Shown here piece after piece: positions 26,823 to 33,603 of a stretch of DNA of 64,000 bases. Positions within the stretch are counted from its first letter, which is position 1; each line of letters begins with the position of its first letter. Source of the stretch: a candidate division WOR-3 bacterium (GTDB lineage Bacteria; Hydrothermota; Tepidihabitantia; Tepidihabitantales; Tepidihabitantaceae); the NCBI GenBank assembly GCA_024653355.1, contig JANLFQ010000001.1:496001-560000 (forward strand), given 5' to 3'. A program made the position numbers and the translations under genes. The notes under the pieces were generated by a model. The model had not been told where the DNA came from. It was given only the letters and a program-made list of their open reading frames with translations, and searched no databases.

Positions 26823-26858
26823 CTTCTCCTTTCAAATTTGTTTGTAAATATTTAATCA

Positions 26859-26886
26859 AATATAACCACAATGATACAAAATGCAA
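26859..26886 (-). promoter_or_regulatory. Weak predicted promoter of the threonine dehydrogenase-folE2 run
   Basis: TTGCAT, 16 bases, TATATT on the minus strand. The -35 box is poor but the -10 is good. It is back-to-back with the tRNA promoter at 26890. Confidence 0.4.
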
Positions 26887-26889
26887 GTA

Positions 26890-26917
26890 TAGACAAACCG
26901 CCTCGTTTTGCTATACT
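26890..26917 (+). promoter_or_regulatory. Predicted promoter of the tRNA-His/Arg/Lys cluster
   Basis: TAGACA, 16 bases, TATACT on the plus strand, 24 bases before the first tRNA. Confidence 0.6.
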
Positions 26918-26941
26918 CCACAATAAACAGCAGGTTGTCAC

Positions 26942-27017
26942 GGTGAGTGTAGCTCAACCTGGTTAGAGCACCTGACTGTGGATCAGGATGTTGGGGGTTC
27001 GAATCCCCTCACTCACC
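26942..27017 (+). tRNA. tRNA-His (anticodon GTG)
   Basis: Acceptor GTGAGTG pairs with CACTCAC, with the extra G at -1 (26942) encoded and facing C73 (27017), the hallmark of tRNA-His. Anticodon stem CCTGA/TCAGG carries loop CTGTGGA; T-arm GGGGGTTCGAATCCCC. Confidence 0.96.
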
Positions 27018-27036
27018 CTGAAACAAAATGAGTGAT

Positions 27037-27110
27037 GCGTCCGTAGCTCAACTGGATAGAGCGCCGGGCTTCGAACCCGTAGGCTGCGCGTTCGAGTCGC
27101 GCCGGACGCA
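27037..27110 (+). tRNA. tRNA-Arg (anticodon TCG)
   Basis: Acceptor GCGTCCG/CGGACGC, D-arm TAGCTCAACTGGATAGAGC, anticodon loop CTTCGAA on stem CCGGG/CCCGT, T-loop TTCGAGT, discriminator A. CCA is not encoded. Confidence 0.95.
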
Positions 27111-27129
27111 GGAAAAAGAAAAAATTTAT

Positions 27130-27203
27130 ACCCCGCTAGCTCAACTTGGCAGAGCAGCGGATTCTTAATCCGCGGGTTGCAGGTTCAAGTCCTGCGCGGG
27201 GTA
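27130..27203 (+). tRNA. tRNA-Lys (anticodon CTT)
   Basis: Acceptor ACCCCGC/GCGGGGT, D-arm TAGCTCAACTTGGCAGAGC, anticodon stem GCGGA/TCCGC with loop TTCTTAA, T-arm GCAGGTTCAAGTCCTGC, discriminator A. The protease gene begins 13 bases later. Confidence 0.94.
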
Positions 27204-27216
27204 CTGAAATTTGATT

Positions 27217-30033
27217 ATGCTCACCATATTCTGCCTGCTTACGGCGTTTAACACCGAGTTTGTGTGCGTCGCCCCAAAAACATCTGTCCCCAACCTGAAC
27301 ACCAGAAAGGTGTGGGTGTTTTTTACCGATAAAGGCGTGTTTAACGAAAACCAGTATCAGACCGCCTTGAACGCTTTAAGACAAAAAACCACCCCCCTTG
27401 CGCAACTGGACTTTTACGACCTGCCAGTGCGCACATCTTACATTCGCCAGATTGAAGCACTTGGTGCCCGAATGCGCTGCGTCTCCAACTGGCTTAACGC
27501 CGCCAGTTTTGATATGCCGCCGGAACTCGCCTCACAAATCTATCAACTGCCATTTGTTTATGACATCAGACCGGTGGGAATTCGCACCGAGATAGACCGC
27601 GAAATCACATTCCCCATTCCCCAACCTTTACCACCGATGCGCAAAGTCGATACTGCCGAAGCCCATCGATTCTACGGCGCCTCCTATGACCAGGCGCAGA
27701 TGCTTGGTGTACCGGAAATATTCTATCGCGGCTATCTCGGCTCCGGGGTAAAACTGGCGCTTTTTGACACCGGCATCAAACTGAAGCATACCGCAGTAAA
27801 AGGAATTCGCATCGCCCGCCAGTATGACTTTATCTCCGGCGATAACTTCTATCACCAGAGAGGTATGCACTCCGAACCAGCCCCAATTCCTTCGCTCCGC
27901 TACCTTGGCCTTGTTAAAGACCCGGCACTCGTCAATACCCAAAACACCCTGATGCTTACATTCGTTGCTGACAGTTTTAACTACCCCTATGGTTTGCCAG
28001 CCCGTGCCCTGTTCCTCTCCAGTTCAACCGACCAAGGTGAGACCTGGAGCGAACCCGTTGCCCTTGCCATTTCCCGGCCTTACTACTACACCTATGAAAA
28101 CCTCCAGATGATTTCCCGGGACTCGGTCACCTACCTCGCCTTCAACGAACTGAACCTTAACCCTGGTGGACAACCGATTTGCTATCTCGGCTACTTTACA
28201 AACACCACCTGGCGCAACCGGCTAACGGTCGGAAACGGTAAAAAACCATCTCTCACAATATTTGAAGACACCCTGTATTTCGTTTATATCACCAGCGACT
28301 CCTCAATCACATTCAAAAAATATTCCATCACCCAGCCCGCCCCAACACTCTTGCTAACCACCACGGTCAATTACCAAGAACCCATCAGTGAACTCCTGAT
28401 AACGGCTGGACCGGCAGGAGTTATCAATCTAATTGCCCTCTGCCGAACATCCGGTAAAATTGCCCAGCTCCGTTCTACCGATGGTGGCAACACCTTCAAC
28501 ACCACCGGTACAATTGTATCCCAATCGGCACGAATGATTAAACTGTATCCCCATTCCACTACAACCGCAACCAAACTCCTCCTCTACCTTGATGACAACC
28601 AACCGCCCTTCACCCGCCTAAATGCAAAACTTTCTAACGACTACGGCACAACCTGGGACATTGGCTCAGTGGTTGACAGCGCCTTAAACATCGGCGACTT
28701 CACTGCCCTCATCGGTGACGAAATAAAACTGGTCTACGAATCAAACGGCGTATTGTACCGGTGTGCGAGCGCCGATTATGGAACAACCTGGCAGACTGCC
28801 GTACCCATTGACACGATTGGTTTTTCAGTTGCTCCTCGTCTGGTAGCAATAGACGGCAACGACCTCCTCCTCTGGTTGCGCCGCGGTGACGAAAATGCGG
28901 TCTGGGAAGATGCCGACACCTTAAAATTCTCCCGCGAACAACCCAATCACGGTACCCGTATGGCGTCAATCATCGCCGGGTACCAACCTTACTCGTTAAT
29001 GGGCATCGCGCCGGCGGTTGACCTCTTTGTTGCCCGAACCGAATTTCACAAAACCGCCAGCAACCGCTACTACGAATACAATATGGAAGAAGACACCTAT
29101 ATCCAAGCACTGGAATGGGCAGCAAGAACTGGCGCTGACATCGTCTCCACCTCACTTGGTTACCGCGACTTCTATCGCGACGAACAGTTTGACGGCAAAA
29201 CAATCCCGGTTTCCATCGCCTCTGACCTTGCAACCAAAAAGGGTCTGCTTGTCGTAACCGCAATGGGCAATCGCGACTCAACCACTCATCCCTGGCCCCA
29301 GCCCTACATTGTTGCCCCGGGCGACGCAGAAGGTGTTATCACCTGTGGTGGCGTGCAAAAAAATATGCTACCCTGGCGTGGTACCGGCATCGGACCAACG
29401 GCCGATGGTAGAATCAAACCAGACCTTGTTGCCCTTGCCGACACCGTTGCTGTTGCTGCCCCGGACTCAGAAAACCTCCTTGAAGGGAGCGCTGGCACAT
29501 CATGTGCCACCGCGCTCATTGCCGGCTGTGCCGCACTGCTGAAAGAAGCCCACCCCAGTTGGACCGTTGATTCAATCAAAACGGCTTTGTTTATGACCGC
29601 CTCTTTAGCGGTGAAAAGTTGCACCTTTGGCTTTGGTGTACCCCGGGTGGACTCGGCGTTCAAAATCTTTCCGCCTGTACCTCAGGCAACGCCCGTTGCC
29701 AGAAATGAAATCGGCAAAATCTTCCCCAATCCTTTCAAAACCCCAGGCAACGACCGGATTTTTTTCGGATTAAACATCGCCCGCGTTACCCCGGATGCGA
29801 GCATCACCATTTACACAATCAATGGGACACCGGTCATAACCCTGCCAATCAACACCCGCAAATTATCAAGCCCGGGAAGATACTACGACATTCCGCTGCT
29901 TGAAGAAATCAACGCCTGCTGGGACGGCAAAAACGAGGCGGGCAAACCGGTTGCGTCCGGGTTGTACATCGCTGTGCTCAAGACAACCTTTGGCAGGAGT
30001 GCATCAAAATTTGCCCTGATACGCAAACCTTGA
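27217..30033 (+). CDS. Secreted subtilisin-family (S8) serine protease with Asp-box propeller insert in the catalytic domain
   Basis: 938 residues from the ATG at 27217; an in-frame TTG lies 6 bases earlier and neither has a ribosome site. The catalytic residues are Asp184 (LALFDTGIK), His578 (NHGTRMASIIAG) and Ser762 (GTSCATALIAG), with the oxyanion asparagine in AMGNRDS. In ordinary subtilisins Asp and His are some 30-60 residues apart; here about 390 separate them. The insert carries four Asp-boxes (STDQGETW, STDGGNTF, SNDYGTTW, SADYGTTW), so it looks like a sialidase-type propeller. The first 130 residues resemble an I9-like propeptide, and the C-terminus is a FlgD-Ig/type IX-like tail. 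It follows tRNA-Lys directly, so the mRNA may be processed from the tRNA transcript. Confidence 0.88.
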   Translation: MLTIFCLLTAFNTEFVCVAPKTSVPNLNTRKVWVFFTDKGVFNENQYQTALNALRQKTTPLAQLDFYDLPVRTSYIRQIEALGARMRCVSNWLNAASFDMPPELASQIYQLPFVYDIRPVGIRTEIDREITFPIPQPLPPMRKVDTAEAHRFYGASYDQAQMLGVPEIFYRGYLGSGVKLALFDTGIKLKHTAVKGIRIARQYDFISGDNFYHQRGMHSEPAPIPSLRYLGLVKDPALVNTQNTLMLTFVADSFNYPYGLPARALFLSSSTDQGETWSEPVALAISRPYYYTYENLQMISRDSVTYLAFNELNLNPGGQPICYLGYFTNTTWRNRLTVGNGKKPSLTIFEDTLYFVYITSDSSITFKKYSITQPAPTLLLTTTVNYQEPISELLITAGPAGVINLIALCRTSGKIAQLRSTDGGNTFNTTGTIVSQSARMIKLYPHSTTTATKLLLYLDDNQPPFTRLNAKLSNDYGTTWDIGSVVDSALNIGDFTALIGDEIKLVYESNGVLYRCASADYGTTWQTAVPIDTIGFSVAPRLVAIDGNDLLLWLRRGDENAVWEDADTLKFSREQPNHGTRMASIIAGYQPYSLMGIAPAVDLFVARTEFHKTASNRYYEYNMEEDTYIQALEWAARTGADIVSTSLGYRDFYRDEQFDGKTIPVSIASDLATKKGLLVVTAMGNRDSTTHPWPQPYIVAPGDAEGVITCGGVQKNMLPWRGTGIGPTADGRIKPDLVALADTVAVAAPDSENLLEGSAGTSCATALIAGCAALLKEAHPSWTVDSIKTALFMTASLAVKSCTFGFGVPRVDSAFKIFPPVPQATPVARNEIGKIFPNPFKTPGNDRIFFGLNIARVTPDASITIYTINGTPVITLPINTRKLSSPGRYYDIPLLEEINACWDGKNEAGKPVASGLYIAVLKTTFGRSASKFALIRKP

Positions 30034-30058
30034 TTTCTGCTCTTTTATCCGGTATATT
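30030..30058 (+). promoter_or_regulatory. Predicted promoter of tRNA-Asn
   Basis: TTGATT, 17 bases, TATATT on the plus strand, overlapping the stop codon of the protease and 9 bases before the tRNA. Confidence 0.6.
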
Positions 30059-30067
30059 TTATCTTGT

Positions 30068-30140
30068 TCCAGCGTAGCTCAATCGGTAGAGCATCCGGCT
30101 GTTAACCGGAGGGTCGCAGGTTCGAGCCCTGCCGCTGGAG
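30068..30140 (+). tRNA. tRNA-Asn (anticodon GTT)
   Basis: Acceptor TCCAGCG/CGCTGGA, D-arm TAGCTCAATCGGTAGAGC, anticodon stem TCCGG/CCGGA with loop CTGTTAA, T-arm GCAGGTTCGAGCCCTGC, discriminator G. CCA is not encoded. Confidence 0.95.
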
Positions 30141-30694
30141 TTTTACATCGTAACCACGCAATTCACTTTTAACAAAACTGTCCATTGTTCTTGACATCTG
30201 TCACCTAACAGTTATCGCGATATAATCCCTTTTCGATACTATCACCAAATAAATTTGCACCCTGAAACTGAAGCAATGACTGATTTATACTCAGAAACGA
30301 AAACGGTGCTTTCTAACCTCTCGCTAATTACTCACACACATCTTATTAATGCCAATCGGAAAAATGGCAGGTTGGTAAAATGCTACGGGCAAGATAAACC
30401 TTCCCTGTAGTCAATCAATGATGCGGTTAATTCTGTTTAACGCTAACTTACCATTAGTAATGCAAGTTAAGAGTCTGGTATAATCAGATGACGTTACCAT
30501 AACCGTCTTGCTGTCGGATACTATCCCGGAAAGGGTCCAGAGGGTCGTTCTCTATACGGTATCAGGAATAATCCGTAACTGTTGATACTGTGCAGGTTAA
30601 CCTCCTATTCTCGGAAAAGCACAGTTAATTTTTGTCCGTTTTGGTCTCTAATTAATGAATGGCTTGATAACACGGACTCTTTTAACGCGGCACA
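30141..30694. other. Intergenic region without a convincing gene; possible decayed remnants
   Basis: No open frame of convincing length lies here. A 44-codon frame at 30276-30410 (plus) lacks a ribosome site. Another short open stretch near 30490-30580 reads, on the plus strand, like the end of a secreted protein (VVLYTVSG, compare VxVYDVSGR tails), but stops interrupt the frame around it. A TATAAT at 30215-30220 has only a poor -35 (CTGTCA, 17 bases). It may be a decayed gene or hold an unrecognised small RNA. Confidence 0.35.
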
Positions 30695-30730
30695 GACAAA
30701 AAAGTAAGGGGCTGCCGCAATGACAGCCCC
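30695..30730 (-). terminator. Rho-independent terminator after the first kelch protein
   Basis: The inverted repeat GGGGCTG/CAGCCCC (30708-30714 with 30724-30730) is followed on the minus strand by TTACTTTTTTG. A near copy lies after the second kelch gene. Confidence 0.8.
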
Positions 30731-30749
30731 TGTGGTATATAAGGAGGTG

Positions 30750-33326
30750 TTACTGAACTACTATCGCCTTGGCAGAAACCGACTTGCCATCAACCCTCAA
30801 GCGGTAGAAATAGGTACCGTTCGCCACTCGCTTACCTGATGCATCACGCCGGTCCCAGGTAAACTGGTACTCTCCAGGAGAAAGAAGTTCATCGACAAGG
30901 GTTTTCACCAATGAGCCGGTAACATCATAGACGCCGAGGTTAACGCGTCCTGCCTTAGGAACGCCGAATCTCAACCAACCGTATGCTTTTACCGGATTCG
31001 TCATTTTCAACGAAAGCGAACCGCTTTCGATTTTGTACTCCTCCATACCGGTCATCGGAATCAAACCCTCTTCCAGATTAACCAGATATGTTGGTGTCAC
31101 GCAATCCGAACCATAGGCAACCCAGATTGAACCGCCGACAACATTGGGCATATGCCAGCCACGACGAGTTATCATCGGTGTCTCGGTTGACCAGGTGTTT
31201 GATGGTATATGATACTTGTAAACCAGGTTGTCCGCTGCTGCGGCACCGTCTGCTGAGCCACCCAGCACATAAATTACCGTATCCTCATAGGCAACCATCC
31301 GGTGATATATCCTTGGACCGGGCATATTAGCCTTCTGGGTCCAGGTGTTATTAACTGGGTCAAATTCCCAGCAGTCCTGATACTCGTTCTGTGACGCATC
31401 ACTGCCACCGGTCACATACACCTTACCACCGGCGCCGACCGCTGCTGCCCAACCTCTGCCCATTGGAAGTGTCGCTTTCGTTGTCCAACTGTTGGAACTC
31501 GGGTCATACTCGTAAGTAGTTCCGGTGCTACTTTCGCTGCCAATGACATACAGTTTATCGTTAACCACCGCACCGCAGCATGCCCAGGCGCCAGCCGGCA
31601 TATTAGCCTTTGCCGTTACCGTCTTGGTATCAACATCAAACTCCTCGCAGGAGTTAAGCGTTGTGCTCGCAGAATCTCTGCCACCGGCAACATATATCTT
31701 GTTGCCAATTCTGCCGCCGGCACCAGCACGGCGCGGTCTCGACAGTGTCGGCAAACCGGTCGTAATCCAGGTACCATTGGCGATGTCGTATGCGGTAATC
31801 GTTCGAATTGATGGTGCGTTTGACTGCCTTCCGCCCAGGAAGTAGATGGTATCGCGCACAACACCAGTACCCGGGCTCCAGTATCGACCAGGTTCAGGTG
31901 CAGCGGTTCGCACATACCAGGTAAGATTGGTTGGTCTAACCTGCGTTGTGCCTCGTAATGTATCGTTGCTCCGGTCTTCGTCGCCAGCTAAATCGGTGAA
32001 CATCGTTACATTGTAGGTGCCACCAATTGCTTGCCACTGGGGTGAAAAGTCAACATCAGCGGTTGCGCCCGGTGCTAATGGACCAGGATAAGTAACTGTC
32101 TGGTTGTAAACGCGGACCGCGCCGGAATCAATCCAGCAGTAAACCGGTATGTTAGACTGCGGCGCGGTACCAAAGTTCTTAATCTTCGCCCGCGGGGTCA
32201 CTGCTCCCGGTGGCACAGATGTACCCGGTGCGAGGATTTGTAACACGCCAACATCGTTAGCATTTCCGGCAGCGAGGACCTCATACTGACAGGTATCGGT
32301 GGGAGTAAAACCACCAATTGAACCGCCATAAACCACCGCCTTGCCATCCGCATTTCCAACACCGGTGCCCCGGTAAATTGGTAATAGGACATCAGGCGTA
32401 ACTGTCCAGGTCCGGGTTCCGAAGTCAAAATACTGGCAGGTGTCCATCAGCGCCATCGCCGAACTCACACCCGAATGGACAAACATCGTCTGACCAACAA
32501 CACCGCTCGCTGCTGCCCAGGTCGCAATCGGCAACTGCGGGAAAATGGTGTTGTTAACCGTCCAGGTGTTTGAAACCGGGTCGTAGAACTCAGAGTGGTT
32601 CAAAACGGTAGTGTTCTGATAACCACCGGTAACCCAGATGGTATCGTGATAGACACAACCCATCGCAAAGACCCGTCCCTGATTCATATCCGCAACCTGG
32701 GACCAGCCACTGCCCGGCGTATAGCAATAAACATTGCGAGTCGGATTGGTCGCTCCCGGCTGGTTGCAACCGCTGATGTAGTACAGTTTACCACCACAGG
32801 CTAATACAAGCGGCTGCCAGTTGTAGGTTGTACCGGTAAAAGGACCAGGACCACTCGTCCAGGTGTTGGTGCTGATACAGTACTTAAACATCGTGTCCAC
32901 AGTTGTGCCCAGTGAATAGGAGTACCCCGAACAGTAATAGAGTGTATCGCCAATGATTGCCGCACCACCATTGGAGATATCAAGCGGACAGGGTGCCATC
33001 GTTTGCCAGGTTGTTGAACCAATTTGATGCCGATATAGTGCATAGGTGGTGCCGTAACCGGCAAGGGCATAAACATAGTTGCCATCAGTCGCACAGGCGT
33101 TGTCCATCATCCTGCCCGGCATCTCGCTGTGCAACATCCAGGCATCGGTGGGAAGCGACGGATTTACTGTTCCCCAGACATAGTCGTTTGAGCCATAGGT
33201 GCCGTAGTACAGTTTTACCTTCTGGGGTGCACTCTGGCTCAGGTCGCTCGTGGTCACATCAGAACCGGCAGCAAACACCAGTCCCAATAGACTTACTAGA
33301 GCGAGGAGCGCTACATTTTTCCTCAT
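30750..33326 (-). CDS. Secreted kelch-repeat protein with CARDB-like middle domain and sorting tail (copy A)
   Basis: 858 residues with signal peptide MRKNVALLALVSLLGLVFAAG. Residues 1-352 hold a kelch propeller (repeats such as YVYALAGYGTTYALY, IWVTGGYQN, VVYGGSIGG). Residues 355-465 are a CARDB-like beta domain (VTPRAKIKNFGTAPQSNIPV, YNVTMFTDLAGDED). A second kelch propeller follows (IYFLGGRQ, IYVAGGRD, VYVTGGSD, IYVLGGSAD) and the last 80 residues are a FlgD-Ig sorting tail (LGVYDVTGSLVKTLVDE, NGTYFYRLRVDGKS). The first 352 codons and the whole 5' leader are identical to copy B, while the second propellers differ. It has its own promoter and terminator. Role probably surface binding; ligand unknown. 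Confidence 0.8.
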   Translation of the reverse strand: MRKNVALLALVSLLGLVFAAGSDVTTSDLSQSAPQKVKLYYGTYGSNDYVWGTVNPSLPTDAWMLHSEMPGRMMDNACATDGNYVYALAGYGTTYALYRHQIGSTTWQTMAPCPLDISNGGAAIIGDTLYYCSGYSYSLGTTVDTMFKYCISTNTWTSGPGPFTGTTYNWQPLVLACGGKLYYISGCNQPGATNPTRNVYCYTPGSGWSQVADMNQGRVFAMGCVYHDTIWVTGGYQNTTVLNHSEFYDPVSNTWTVNNTIFPQLPIATWAAASGVVGQTMFVHSGVSSAMALMDTCQYFDFGTRTWTVTPDVLLPIYRGTGVGNADGKAVVYGGSIGGFTPTDTCQYEVLAAGNANDVGVLQILAPGTSVPPGAVTPRAKIKNFGTAPQSNIPVYCWIDSGAVRVYNQTVTYPGPLAPGATADVDFSPQWQAIGGTYNVTMFTDLAGDEDRSNDTLRGTTQVRPTNLTWYVRTAAPEPGRYWSPGTGVVRDTIYFLGGRQSNAPSIRTITAYDIANGTWITTGLPTLSRPRRAGAGGRIGNKIYVAGGRDSASTTLNSCEEFDVDTKTVTAKANMPAGAWACCGAVVNDKLYVIGSESSTGTTYEYDPSSNSWTTKATLPMGRGWAAAVGAGGKVYVTGGSDASQNEYQDCWEFDPVNNTWTQKANMPGPRIYHRMVAYEDTVIYVLGGSADGAAAADNLVYKYHIPSNTWSTETPMITRRGWHMPNVVGGSIWVAYGSDCVTPTYLVNLEEGLIPMTGMEEYKIESGSLSLKMTNPVKAYGWLRFGVPKAGRVNLGVYDVTGSLVKTLVDELLSPGEYQFTWDRRDASGKRVANGTYFYRLRVDGKSVSAKAIVVQ

Positions 33327-33396
33327 ATCTTTCCTCCTGCTTTTATCTTTATCTGCTTTGAGTCCGGTTCAAGGTTACCTCGAAACCGTTGACTCC
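32271..33396 (-). repeat. 1126-bp direct repeat, copy A
   Basis: Reading base by base, 32271-33396 is identical to 35161-36286 (offset 2890). It spans the 5' leader, signal peptide and first propeller. Identity breaks at C versus T (32270/35160) and, on the other side, after GACTCC, just short of each gene's -10 box. Confidence 0.9.
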
Positions 33397-33412
33397 GATT
33401 TCCTCTTAAGCG

Positions 33413-33440
33413 ATTTTACACCTTGAAAAGGATATGTCAA
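33413..33440 (-). promoter_or_regulatory. Predicted promoter of kelch gene copy A
   Basis: TTGACA, 16 bases, TAAAAT on the minus strand. It lies 17 bases outside the identical block, so copy A and copy B have unrelated promoters. Confidence 0.7.
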
Positions 33441-33551
33441 ATTGTTTGTATTGAACTAACCAATTCGTTTTCATTTTTTAATTGCACTTATTACCTGATT
33501 TTAATCTATTGGGGTATCTAATCATACCTAACCACCGTCTAACGCTGTCCT

Positions 33552-33586
33552 AAAAATAGAAGGGGCTGCCGCAATGGCAGCCCCTT
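33552..33586 (-). terminator. Rho-independent terminator after the second kelch protein
   Basis: An 11-bp inverted repeat (33560-33570 with 33576-33586) is followed on the minus strand by CTATTTTTA. It is homologous to the one at 30695-30730. The gap 33327-33603 otherwise holds only the copy A leader and promoter. Confidence 0.82.
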
Positions 33587-33603
33587 TGGTATATAAGGAG
33601 GTG

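Noticed and set aside
30190-30222. TTGACA with a downstream TATAAT after tRNA-Asn
   Set aside because: The spacing is 24 bases, too long for one promoter. The alternative -35 (CTGTCA) is poor.
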